A stretch of DNA of 64,000 bases, taken from positions 186,001 to 250,000 of the forward strand of contig JAHBVO010000005.1 in the NCBI GenBank assembly GCA_019637435.1. Reading direction: 5' to 3'. This document shows positions 1 to 8,642 of the stretch, one piece after another. A program made the translations under genes and the position numbers. A model generated the notes under the pieces. It made no database searches. It saw only the letters and a program-made list of their open reading frames with translations, and was not told the DNA's origin. Source of the DNA: Candidatus Obscuribacterales bacterium. GTDB lineage: Bacteria > Cyanobacteriota > Vampirovibrionia > Obscuribacterales > Obscuribacteraceae. Positions within the stretch are counted from its first letter, which is position 1; each line of letters begins with the position of its first letter.

Positions 1-2
1 GG

Positions 3-2834
3 CAAACATTTGCTGAACATCATCGTCTAATATCAGTTGCTACGCCAGACGCGGCGTATAACGAACAACTACTACAAGCAGAGACTTTGTCAAAGCGATA
101 TAGCTCGACATTCGCTAAGACATTCCTTCCACTCTGCGCTGACCTAATTGAACCAACCTTCAACCAAGAAGAAACGAAGAAATCCTTTGAGGGTGTGTTC
201 GATCTTCTCACAGAAGAACATAAGGACATCGTGCTCGACGGTCCGTCGGGCTGCGGTAAATCAATGGTCGCGGCCAAGATAGCATTGGGATTCTCCGAAG
301 CCGGGGGGCTGAGCGTAATTCTTCCAGCACGGGATTTTACTGGGACCCTTAAGCAGCTGCTCGATCGAGAGGCGGGTTTGCTTTCTGCTCCATCAGCAGC
401 GGCACTGTTTGCAACAGCGCGTCGACTTAATCGCCCGATACTTTTAGTCCTGGATGGTTACAACGAGTGTCCATCAGCGTATCGGGCATCGCTGACACGG
501 GGCATCTCAGCGCTGGCAAAAAAATATGATGCGAAGATTTTGGTCACTTCACAGATACCCCTAGAGAGAAGCGATTTACTTTCAATTACCAAGATCGAAG
601 TACCAGAGCCGTCAAGCGACATGAAGTTGGCTATAGCTCGGAAGGCTGGGACCGCACAGCTGTCTTCTGAGATAGAAGAGATGTTGTCACATCTCGTCAG
701 TAGCGGACTGGAAGCCCACTTACTTGGAACTGTCGGACGACAAATTGGTTCGTCAATCGGTCGCTTTGCTTTGTTTGATGCTTTTGCCCGAATGCTTCTA
801 GGATCACATTCTTCCGAAGGTATCGCCGCTTTAGCGAAAGTCGCCGGCCGCATGTCAGACAATATTACTTTCAGCATTTCTGTACGCGAGCTCGACAGGC
901 TTGCGGAAGCAGAACGGATCGCGCCAGAAGCTATCGCTAAGTTGAAATCAGTCAGATTGCTTGTTGAACGTGGAGACCGAATTTGCTTCGCTCATGAGAT
1001 GTATCTGCATGCTTTCTCCGCTGAAGCGATCATTCGGCGAGCAGCTGAACGAGCTGAACCAATTCTCAATGCACTTGGCGATCCTCGTTACCAGCACAGC
1101 AAGGAGCTAATAGTCGGGAGTATAGAAAACTCCGCTCTTTTAGAACAAGTTTTATCAGAAATCAGTGACAGTCATATCATCAAATCATGTATCTCCGGCA
1201 GCTGCGGTCGTGCCGCGTTGGAATGGAGCCTGAGTAGTTCGCTGGACATATGGCGCCTAGTAGTTGAAGAAGTAAAAATACTTCGCTTCACCTTAACGGA
1301 TGAAGGATGGTGGAATGTTGACTTTGATCCGGACACTTTGACACAGTGGACAGAGGCTCAAAAAGCTTTCCTGAATGCCGTTCCAGATCTGATCGGGTAT
1401 AGCGATCAGCTCAACTTGCTGCTCGATGCGGTTGGGCATATGGATCATCGTTTAACTGAAGAGTGGCATAGGCTTCGCGAGGAAGCAAAGCAACGAGGAC
1501 TGCGCGGACTGCGCGGTCCCATGTTCGGAACAGTCTATGTTAGTCACTCACCGAATTCTCCTGGTATTGGTCGCATCTGCTCTCAGTTATCGAGAGCGGA
1601 CGCTAGTGAGGTCAAACGAATCGAGGAGCCCGTAAGAAAACACCTTGAATCAGAGAGACTCTCGCATGGCCAGTTATTCATTTTGCTTAGCATTGCTCAG
1701 CATCTTTACGGCTCAGGAGAATGGTTGGCACCTCTCTTGACGCGCATTATAAAGGAACAATGGAATGCGGCACCATATCATCTACGCCTGGAGCTTATGC
1801 AGATCGCTCAGTACTGCTGGCGAGCTGACGACACAAGCCGCCGCGAACTGATTGAGGCAATAGAACAACTGTTAGATGGTCAAAATATCTTTCAGAATAC
1901 CGCTGTCATAGAGGCGCTCCAGTCCCTTGGGGCCTTGGCTGAAGACGAAGACAGGCATGAGCAAGACGTGATAGAGCAGCTGGATAGGATCCTCGACAAC
2001 CCTGAGACGGAAGAGGCATGTACTGTCGCATACTCCATGTATTCAGCGCAGATCGACCATCCGTACTCAGGGGCATACTATAAGGTTATTTCGGGACTGG
2101 TAGAACCATTCCGCAAACGATTTCTAACGATGGCGGCAAAGGGTGCTTCCAAGAACGAGTATGCGTCCTTTGTCTCATCTCTGCTCGTCGAAGTAATGCG
2201 ATTGGGCGATCCTGTGCTCGGTGACATAATCGCACATTGGACGACCCTTCCTTCACAAGATACTGGATTCATTGACGACAAGATTGCCTCATTCATCAAT
2301 GCCCACGTCGCAATGGCACGGCTAAATTGCAGTCTTCCCGACCGTATAGCTAATAGTCCTACTGCTTCGGCGGTGCTTGCCTGTGGCGAAATTCTCTACT
2401 GGTTAAATCGAGAGGATTTACTCTGGCATGAAAGAAGATCAGCGTGCGAGCCTTCCTTGACCGTTCTGGGTCAGCCAGACATTGGTGCGGCCGCAGGTGC
2501 TCTTCTACAGTTCGAAAAAAACTTTCACTCCCGCGAGTTCAGTAACGAGTTTAGTACCGAAGCGATTCATCGATCAATCGTGGATAGTTTCCCACAAGAG
2601 GTGGCAGAAATTTGCCGCCAAGCACTACGTCGTCCAGGAGCACAAACTGGTTATTTCAAATTCACAGACAGGCAAAAAATATTAGAGTTCGCGCTTACCA
2701 CAATCGGCAAACATGGCAACACTACTGATCTAGCGTATCTCAAACGTATGTTTGCTACCGATCCTGAATTAGGCCCAGCTGCGATTGCTGCTATCAAATC
2801 ACTTGAAGAGCGTCTGCTAGAGACTATCTTGTAA
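3..2834 (+). CDS. STAND/NACHT-like P-loop NTPase, 5' partial
   Basis: The frame is open from base 3, so the true start probably lies outside the window; the first start-like codon inside is a TTG at 87. Numbering from that TTG, a Walker A motif GPSGCGKS lies at residues 52-59 and a Walker B-like VLDGYNE at 121-127, followed by a KILVTSQ sensor-like strand. This is the layout of STAND/NACHT ATPases. The remaining 700 or so residues are helical and rich in Leu, Ala and Glu, plausibly HEAT/TPR-like sensor repeats; I recognise no named C-terminal domain. It converges on the Rad50/RloC-like gene at 2929-5517 and lies in a recombinase-bounded island, so a role in phage defence is plausible but inferred. 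The NTPase call is firm, the function is not. Confidence 0.75.
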   Translation, partial: QTFAEHHRLISVATPDAAYNEQLLQAETLSKRYSSTFAKTFLPLCADLIEPTFNQEETKKSFEGVFDLLTEEHKDIVLDGPSGCGKSMVAAKIALGFSEAGGLSVILPARDFTGTLKQLLDREAGLLSAPSAAALFATARRLNRPILLVLDGYNECPSAYRASLTRGISALAKKYDAKILVTSQIPLERSDLLSITKIEVPEPSSDMKLAIARKAGTAQLSSEIEEMLSHLVSSGLEAHLLGTVGRQIGSSIGRFALFDAFARMLLGSHSSEGIAALAKVAGRMSDNITFSISVRELDRLAEAERIAPEAIAKLKSVRLLVERGDRICFAHEMYLHAFSAEAIIRRAAERAEPILNALGDPRYQHSKELIVGSIENSALLEQVLSEISDSHIIKSCISGSCGRAALEWSLSSSLDIWRLVVEEVKILRFTLTDEGWWNVDFDPDTLTQWTEAQKAFLNAVPDLIGYSDQLNLLLDAVGHMDHRLTEEWHRLREEAKQRGLRGLRGPMFGTVYVSHSPNSPGIGRICSQLSRADASEVKRIEEPVRKHLESERLSHGQLFILLSIAQHLYGSGEWLAPLLTRIIKEQWNAAPYHLRLELMQIAQYCWRADDTSRRELIEAIEQLLDGQNIFQNTAVIEALQSLGALAEDEDRHEQDVIEQLDRILDNPETEEACTVAYSMYSAQIDHPYSGAYYKVISGLVEPFRKRFLTMAAKGASKNEYASFVSSLLVEVMRLGDPVLGDIIAHWTTLPSQDTGFIDDKIASFINAHVAMARLNCSLPDRIANSPTASAVLACGEILYWLNREDLLWHERRSACEPSLTVLGQPDIGAAAGALLQFEKNFHSREFSNEFSTEAIHRSIVDSFPQEVAEICRQALRRPGAQTGYFKFTDRQKILEFALTTIGKHGNTTDLAYLKRMFATDPELGPAAIAAIKSLEERLLETIL

Positions 2835-2928
2835 GTCCTTTCCTCTTCGTAGGCGCATAGGACAAAGAACTTTACGATATGTCCGTTAATACCGTATGTG
2901 ATGGCACGCTGACTTTTTCGAATGTGAT

Positions 2929-5517
2929 TTACACCGGTGGACAAGCGCTCAAGAAATCTTCGAATTCTTTCAAATCGGCCTCGGCATCAGTCGGAGATGG
3001 AACTGCCCTGTGAACCGCGGCCGCCTCATCATGTACCTTGGCAGATGTATTAGTCATCGCATCAGTTATCTTCTTTAAATTGCTCGCACTAATGTTTAGA
3101 CGTTCTAGCCGCTTGGTCTCAATGCTGTTCCGGAATCTCTCCACTACACCGCCGAAGAGTCGTTCTTCGACGCCCCTTTCCCAAGCTTCACGAAGCAGTT
3201 CGTACCACGTTTTGATTTCCCGTTCGTAGCGATCTGGATCTGTTCCGGCGCGTTCCAACGCAGTCAACTTCTGGAGTTCATTCTTCAGATACCCCAACCT
3301 GTCCTTACATTTTTGCGCGATCCAAGGAAGCGTAGGACTTGCAATTCCAGTTGCCACACTAGTTCTGCGAACGCAAACCGTAGTGCATGGAACACCGCTC
3401 TTTTCGGCCGTACTCTGCAAATCCAGCAAAAACACTATGTCGTGCGTAAATATTATGGTTTGCCGATTAGCTGCCTCGGCCACTAGTCTTTCTGCCACGT
3501 ACGAGCGTCGAAGGTGATCAAGCGAAGAAATGGGATCGTCTAGGATGATGGTGCCATCATGCCGTGCGCTACCTATTTCCGCAAGAAAAAATGCGAGTGA
3601 CAGCGCGCGCTGCTCGCCCTGGCTCAGTATCTCCGCCAAGTCTACTGCACTAGTGCTCTTCAGCGCCAGTTTGCACTTCGTCTGCCCCTTGGCTCCGCGG
3701 CTCCCTAGTCTCACCGGAATGTCACCGCACCTTAGCTTCCCAATCTCGGCGTCGAGACACGCTTCAAGTTCGGCGGTAACTGCTGTCTCCGTTAACTCAG
3801 AAATCTTTGATGTCATCGCCGTTGTTGAAAGACTTTTTATGGCAGTGTCCAAGAAGTGAACCTCTGTGTGAATTTCAACGCTCTTCCTCGCATCATTGAT
3901 CCTTTTGCTTAGCATTGAGCGAGCTTTCAATTCTGCAATCTCCTTGACCAGCTGTTCCTTCCGGTTGGGATCTTGCAAAGACTCCGCATCGGACAGTTGC
4001 TCACTTGCCTTAGAAACCCACTCCTGAACCAATTTCTCGGCCGTTATGAGCAAGGCCGGCAGCTCTGAAAACCCACCAAGAATCGACAACTGTCGTTTCT
4101 TGGAACTGTCGATCAACTCCAGAACTGTGTGATGAACCGCTGGCTCCTCAGCCTTCAAAAACGGCAAGATGTATGCATTTTCGATTGCCGCAATCGGCGC
4201 TGCGCCTATTGCTTTTTGAATCTCCTCTAGTTGTTCCTTGCTTTGCTTTAGCTCTTGTTCCGCGGCGTTGAGAATGAATGCGTCAAATCTCTTCAAGCGT
4301 TCGCTTGCTTCTTCTGATAGCTGTTGATGGCAAAGCGGGCATCTACTGTCAATATCACTTGGAGGAAAGTCTTTGCCCGGACAGACCTCGTGCTCGTAGT
4401 AGGTGCGTGCTGCTTGCCACATAACTTTCCAGGACGACGAGCCAACACCTGGCACTAATTCATCATTGAGACCATTTGCCCGCGCAAGCTCAACAGCTGC
4501 AGTTGCTGCACTTACCCGTCGGGCGCATTCGTCGTGTTTCTTAGCGCTGTCATCGGACAAATCGACCAACAACTTCCTTATGTCAGCAAGCATTTTGTTC
4601 GCTGAATCGACCCGAGTCCTGATTTGAGCAATCGCTTTCGTAGGATCATTGCTATTTAAGTCAATAAGAGCCGCTTCTAAGGATTCTAGACGACCTCGGT
4701 CGTCTTCAGAGAAGGTAGCTAAAGTTATAAGCGCCGGTACGTCTGTGACGTGTGACAGGTCGCGGAGCAATTGCCGAACGCGGGTTTCCTCTGTGAACTC
4801 GACAAAGTTCGGAAGTCGTGCCTTTAAATTCTTGACTCTCTCCTGAAGGCTTGACTTCATCCGATCCTGAGCAAGAACCAGTTGCTGCAGAACGCCAATT
4901 TCGTTCGGAACATATGCGACTTCGTTCTCTCCGGTCAGGTACAAAGAGCCACATTTAGAATCAAAGATACTGATTCCTCGCAGGCGAGGGTCCGGCGGCG
5001 AATTAAGCTGACGAGTAATTGAGCTAGGCTGAGCGTCTCCCGCAAATAGCACCTCAATTTTTGCAGAACCGGCTTTATCTCCCATTCCATCTGGAGCATA
5101 GATGTTTGGTAATATTCTGACTTTGTCGTCGACAGTTCGACACGATTGCTTCAAAACTCGCGCATAGCTCGATTTCCCAGCTGCGTTATCACCAAAAATA
5201 ATTGTCATTCCTGTCTGCGCGAAGGACAAAGACTGACCTTTTTGAACTGCGCTCACCTTTTCCAAGTCGAACAAACGAAGAATTTTTGGCGACCCGCCAT
5301 CTGTTGTGTCAAAACCTGCAAACTCTTCTTTTGTCACTGGCTGCGCAGCTCTCTGTTTTACAAAGGGAGCCTTCAGAACAGTAAGAAGGATCTCTGTTAC
5401 CTCAGACAGTTCGTCATCAGTAAGATTCCGAGCTTGGAGAATGCGCCTGACCAGGTCAAGTTGCCAGCTTTTGAGCCCGTCAATAATCTGCCAGACTTGG
5501 TCTTGTACCGAAGCCAT
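2929..5517 (-). CDS. Rad50/RloC-like AAA_13 ATPase with zinc hook
   Basis: SMC/ABC-type ATPase of about 860 residues. Walker A is GDNAAGKS near residue 112. Long coiled coils flank a zinc-hook motif CPLCHQ near residue 393. The ABC signature LSQGEQRALSLAFFLAEI, the Walker B TIILDDPISSLDH (near 660) and an H-loop IIFTHD follow. The order matches RloC/PrrC-type AAA_13 ATPases, in which the C-terminal part can be an anticodon nuclease. Here the C-terminus has an R-x3-E pair (LREAWE) with His residues 49 and 56 positions further on, which is wider spacing than I recall for the PrrC/RloC triad, so nuclease activity is unproven. ATG at 5517 is preferred over GTG at 5523 because GGAAG precedes it. 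Likely a defence gene; it converges with the NACHT-like gene. Confidence 0.75.
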   Translation of the reverse strand: MASVQDQVWQIIDGLKSWQLDLVRRILQARNLTDDELSEVTEILLTVLKAPFVKQRAAQPVTKEEFAGFDTTDGGSPKILRLFDLEKVSAVQKGQSLSFAQTGMTIIFGDNAAGKSSYARVLKQSCRTVDDKVRILPNIYAPDGMGDKAGSAKIEVLFAGDAQPSSITRQLNSPPDPRLRGISIFDSKCGSLYLTGENEVAYVPNEIGVLQQLVLAQDRMKSSLQERVKNLKARLPNFVEFTEETRVRQLLRDLSHVTDVPALITLATFSEDDRGRLESLEAALIDLNSNDPTKAIAQIRTRVDSANKMLADIRKLLVDLSDDSAKKHDECARRVSAATAAVELARANGLNDELVPGVGSSSWKVMWQAARTYYEHEVCPGKDFPPSDIDSRCPLCHQQLSEEASERLKRFDAFILNAAEQELKQSKEQLEEIQKAIGAAPIAAIENAYILPFLKAEEPAVHHTVLELIDSSKKRQLSILGGFSELPALLITAEKLVQEWVSKASEQLSDAESLQDPNRKEQLVKEIAELKARSMLSKRINDARKSVEIHTEVHFLDTAIKSLSTTAMTSKISELTETAVTAELEACLDAEIGKLRCGDIPVRLGSRGAKGQTKCKLALKSTSAVDLAEILSQGEQRALSLAFFLAEIGSARHDGTIILDDPISSLDHLRRSYVAERLVAEAANRQTIIFTHDIVFLLDLQSTAEKSGVPCTTVCVRRTSVATGIASPTLPWIAQKCKDRLGYLKNELQKLTALERAGTDPDRYEREIKTWYELLREAWERGVEERLFGGVVERFRNSIETKRLERLNISASNLKKITDAMTNTSAKVHDEAAAVHRAVPSPTDAEADLKEFEDFLSACPPV

Positions 5518-5791
5518 AGTCACTTCCGTTTGTCATGTTGATTGTTTGTCAGAAAATTTATCTGACATTTTTCGTATTGGCAAGTGGTGCTCCGATCCTT
5601 GCGGTGCCAGGCTCCACGGAATTCTTGGATCCCGCAGCATCAATGGGTAACCAGAGCACATATAACTAAGTGAGCATCTTGGATACGCGCACAATATCTC
5701 GAGTCTAAAAAGTTTTCGATTGATTGAACTTTTTGCGTTGACCTTACGTAATACCTTTAGGATGATAAACACACACACTGGGGTCTCGGAT

Positions 5792-6003
5792 ATGCAACAG
5801 ATACGCACTAGAAGTCTGCGCAAGTTTCAGGCGCATCCAATACTCAAGTGGGCAGGTGGCAAAGGTCAGCTGCTATCCGAACTCATGGGAAAAGTTCCCG
5901 CCACATATGGAAAATACATTGAGCCCTTCTTCGGTGGGGGGCGTTGTTTTTCGCATTGCTGCCACCACAGGCGGTGATTGCGGATTCGAAGGAACTATTT
6001 TGA
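5792..6003 (+). pseudogene. 5' fragment of a Dam/DpnII-type (D12 class) adenine methyltransferase
   Basis: The frame from ATG 5792 gives HPILKWAGGKGQLLSEL and then YIEPFFGGG, the N-terminal and SAM-binding motifs of D12-class N6-adenine methyltransferases. At the G-run near 5935-5941 the frame breaks: one G is missing. Reading on in the shifted frame gives ALFFALLPPQAVIADS, as expected for the family, then a stop at 6001. The rest of the gene, including the DPPY catalytic motif, is absent. A longer frame from TTG 5720 exists, but ATG 5762 or 5792 is more likely. This is a dead, truncated methylase, perhaps the remnant of a restriction-modification or anti-restriction gene. Confidence 0.75.
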
Positions 6004-6220
6004 CGACAAACAAGTCTTCCTATCTGAAGGTATCTTCCCTGATCGCTTCGACTTTAGCGCCAAGAAATTGCATTCCGACAAGGAGGTCGATGTGATGTCA
6101 ATTATCGACGGGCTCAGTTTTGTGACAAACTTGGCTTACTGGGCAGTGTATTTTCGAAGCGGCATTGTCAGAATGTCCAAACAAGACTGGGAACTAATCA
6201 TGAAGTCCTTAGAGCCCTAG
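5978..6220 (+). CDS. Unrecognised short ORF next to the methylase remnant
   Basis: An 80-codon frame partly overlapping the methylase remnant. The residues (for example DWELIMKSLEP at the end) look like ordinary protein, but I recognise no family and see no good ribosome binding site. It may be the 3' fragment of another gene joined to the methylase fragment by deletion, or a chance ORF. It abuts the convergent HNH gene at 6217. Confidence 0.25.
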   Translation: MRIRRNYFDDKQVFLSEGIFPDRFDFSAKKLHSDKEVDVMSIIDGLSFVTNLAYWAVYFRSGIVRMSKQDWELIMKSLEP

Positions 6221-6744
6221 CTACATAACGCAGGATCAAGGCTCACACCATCTGGGCATCTGCCTGTCTTCGCCTCTTCAGCTATCGTAGCAATCTGATG
6301 ATCCTCTCGCATGCGGACGCTGATACCTGTTGCTGACGAGTCAATCCGCCATCCTAAGTGCTCGCGTTTAATTGACGGATAGCCCTTTTTTCCTTTTATG
6401 CATGATATGACCCTGTAAGGCAGGCTCCACTTGGCGAAATGATCCTCTATCCCGAGACCGAACAACTTGTTGCAACTGTCGCATTCATCTTCGGCAAACA
6501 AATGTCTATTTCCTATGGCTTCAAGCAACACATGGCAATCCGTCTTGAACTGTACGTCCGGCTCACTCCGTTCGCAATAACGACAAGTTTGCAATCCGCC
6601 GCCGGTGACCAACGTTGAACTCGCTCCACTAGCATCTTGCCGAAATGTGATCAGTTCATACTTGGAGTTGTAAAAGTCCAGGGTTTCCGTGAGGTGTTTG
6701 GGTAGCTTTAGATTTTCTTTTGTCATTGCTTGATCACTCGTCAT
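6217..6744 (-). CDS. HNH_5-type endonuclease-like protein
   Basis: About 175 residues. The core has two metal-type pairs, CRYC near residue 53 and CDSCN near 88, with KTDCHVLLEAIGNRH between them. This matches the HNH_5 pattern (CxxC ... H ... GN ... ECDxCN ... FG). Such proteins occur alone or in defence and mobile loci as predicted nucleases. The C-terminal 80 residues are not recognised. ATG 6744 overlaps the 3' end of the metallophosphoesterase remnant by 11 bases, suggesting past translational coupling; an internal ATG at 6726 (seventh codon) is an alternative start. Nuclease activity is inferred from the motif only. Confidence 0.6.
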   Translation of the reverse strand: MTSDQAMTKENLKLPKHLTETLDFYNSKYELITFRQDASGASSTLVTGGGLQTCRYCERSEPDVQFKTDCHVLLEAIGNRHLFAEDECDSCNKLFGLGIEDHFAKWSLPYRVISCIKGKKGYPSIKREHLGWRIDSSATGISVRMREDHQIATIAEEAKTGRCPDGVSLDPALCS

Positions 6745-7119
6745 ACAACGCTCCTACCGCCAGCAATTGTTCCTTTGGCCCCGCTCGAATAATCTCCTCA
6801 ATGTCTGCGATGTTCGCTGGCTTGAAATCCCAGGCTTCGACGCTGACGTTGATTTGTTTCTTCAGAATTTTCCATTTGTTATGTACGTGTCCGTGGACCA
6901 GCCAGCCTCCTCTATTAGTTTCGGCAGTATCTTTGTCACCATATTCGGTTGCATTGCGAAATCACCCAAATAATAAACAGTGTCCTCGGGCGCCACTATG
7001 GAGTTCCAGTCCACTTCCATGAGCGCATTCATATGCGCGACCGAGTTGAAGGGCCGGTTGCAATATTTGATGATGTTCGTGTGTCCGAAGTGGTGGTCGG
7101 ACGTGAACCACGTGTTCAC
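6734..7119 (-). pseudogene. Metallophosphoesterase with an internal deletion and frameshift
   Basis: The N-terminal frame starts MNTWFTSDHHFGHTNII and reaches DTVYYLGDFAMQ, the first metal-binding motifs of small calcineurin-like phosphoesterases. It then runs out of frame at a stop near 6862. In the next frame the sequence continues GWLVHGHVHNKWKIL and VEAWDFKP to a stop at 6734-6736, which is the C-terminal metal motif GHxH and the family's usual ending. The middle block containing the GNHD motif is missing, so this is a fusion of both ends with a deletion. It is very probably inactive. Confidence 0.75.
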
Positions 7120-7198
7120 GGGTCAACCTCGTGTGAGATGGTAGCTATGCAATCGTCTAACGATTGCAGTAGAAGAATGATTTCGTGACGAATATGCT

Positions 7199-7510
7199 TT
7201 AAGTTCGACTGATAGCTGTTTTTACTTTCGAGACCAATAGTTCTCTAAAGTCACTTCCTGCTATTCGAACAAGGGCGTCAAACAGTCCTTGCGATACTTC
7301 CAAGTTCACATGCTCTGGAAGTGATTCTAGTGTCGAGCGTAAAGTCTTGCGATAATCGTCCAATACTGGGGAACCGGCATCCTCGACATAAAACGCCGCA
7401 CGAAGTGTCTGAAGCGCACTATTCTCTAAGTACCGATGGGCCCAATTGCCTAGTTCGGGGTCGCTTTTCTCTTGTGATGACACTCGTTGTGCGAACGTAA
7501 ATGGATCCAT
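7199..7510 (-). CDS. Small protein downstream of the nucleotidyltransferase
   Basis: About 103 residues, acidic and helical, with no family I recognise and no membrane segment. ATG 7510 has GAGGAA six bases upstream, so it is preferred over the TTG at 7516. It starts about 20 bases after the nucleotidyltransferase stop, on the same strand, so the two are almost certainly co-transcribed. The arrangement recalls two-gene toxin/antitoxin or effector/regulator modules, but nothing in the residues proves that. Confidence 0.6.
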   Translation of the reverse strand: MDPFTFAQRVSSQEKSDPELGNWAHRYLENSALQTLRAAFYVEDAGSPVLDDYRKTLRSTLESLPEHVNLEVSQGLFDALVRIAGSDFRELLVSKVKTAISRT

Positions 7511-7531
7511 GATCAATTCCTCAAACCTACT

Positions 7532-8602
7532 CTAGAACAGAGAGTAGCCTCTAGTCAAGGGACGCATAAAGGTATCCTCAAAGAAGATTTCTTCGAGTAG
7601 ACTATTCAATTCTGAAGCCAGCTTAATAATTCCCTGCATTTCGCTGCTGTCCTCTGACTTTAGAGCGTCTTTCGTCTTCTGACTGTTTAGCAATCCAAGG
7701 ATTTCATCATAGCGCTTTAAGCATTCTGCGAGGGAATTTTGTCCTGACGAACCCAAATATTCAAACAAGCTAGCCAGTCTGGCGGCAGGCGATTTGTCGC
7801 TTTCAGCGCGCAAATACTCCACCAAAGCATCATAGCGCTCTTTAACCGATTTCTTGCCACTTCTATTGAGATACTCGCCCGTTGTCAAGTAGCTCGCCAA
7901 GCCCCCTGCGAACATTATTTTTCGTGTGGAGAGCAGCTTTGCATACCGTAGCCCCCATCCCGATCTTGGTTTTCTCCACCTTTTTGCTTCAAAGTCTACT
8001 GCGATTGTTCTCCAATAACGAATGAGATCGTTTACTAAGAATCGTGGCACTGCAACAGGCTCGTCCACGTCCTTCCTGTACGACGGATGATAGCGAGCAC
8101 AATATCTCTCGATTACCTTTTCCAACACAACATCTCGCACGGAGGCGTCAAGAAAAGGAGCGGATTCCAGCAGAATAGACAGCCGCCGCGTCATGTTAGG
8201 ATTGGAGTCTCTCTCAAGTCCAATTCGAATGAACAATTCTGCTGCTGTTGTGAAGTCTCCAAAAACTCCTTGCCCGCCAGGTTCAACCAAGTTCAAGTCT
8301 GCCAACACTCTTTCCACGGCATCGAGTCCCTGAATAACAGATTCGTGAGATGGTGTTGCATGTGATACCAATAGGAAGTCACAGTCTGATCCCTCGGTGA
8401 TTTCTCCCCGAGCTATGGATCCAGTGATCAATAATCCAATGCCCGCGACATCAACACCTTTGTCCCCGAGTCCCTTGAATTCCGTTGAGATTGCCGCAGC
8501 AAGTTCGTCTGATTTTTTCTTGGAACGTTCAGCAGCATCTCGCAGATTGGGAAACGAGCACCCAATTTTTTTCTCTATTTTTTCTAACTCTTGCGGCAAC
8601 AT
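7532..8602 (-). CDS. Pol-beta-superfamily nucleotidyltransferase
   Basis: 356 residues. The motif TGSIARGEITEGSDCDFLLV (residues about 61-80) is the GS-x-ARGE ... SDxDF signature of nucleotidyltransferases: it binds the NTP and two catalytic acidic residues are visible. A helical C-terminal domain follows, with RYWRTIAVDFEAKRW near residue 196. I cannot tell what it modifies: tRNA, protein or a cyclic nucleotide product are all possible for the superfamily. It is the first gene of a pair with 7199-7510 inside the recombinase-bounded island. A toxin or defence role is an inference from context. Confidence 0.7.
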   Translation of the reverse strand: MLPQELEKIEKKIGCSFPNLRDAAERSKKKSDELAAAISTEFKGLGDKGVDVAGIGLLITGSIARGEITEGSDCDFLLVSHATPSHESVIQGLDAVERVLADLNLVEPGGQGVFGDFTTAAELFIRIGLERDSNPNMTRRLSILLESAPFLDASVRDVVLEKVIERYCARYHPSYRKDVDEPVAVPRFLVNDLIRYWRTIAVDFEAKRWRKPRSGWGLRYAKLLSTRKIMFAGGLASYLTTGEYLNRSGKKSVKERYDALVEYLRAESDKSPAARLASLFEYLGSSGQNSLAECLKRYDEILGLLNSQKTKDALKSEDSSEMQGIIKLASELNSLLEEIFFEDTFMRPLTRGYSLF

Positions 8603-8642
8603 GTTGTCAATTGACCATGATTCTTGACCTAGTTATTCTACG

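Noticed and set aside
2929..5517. Calling this gene an anticodon nuclease outright
   Set aside because: The R-x3-E pair is present but the His spacing does not match what I recall of PrrC/RloC, so only the ATPase part is claimed.
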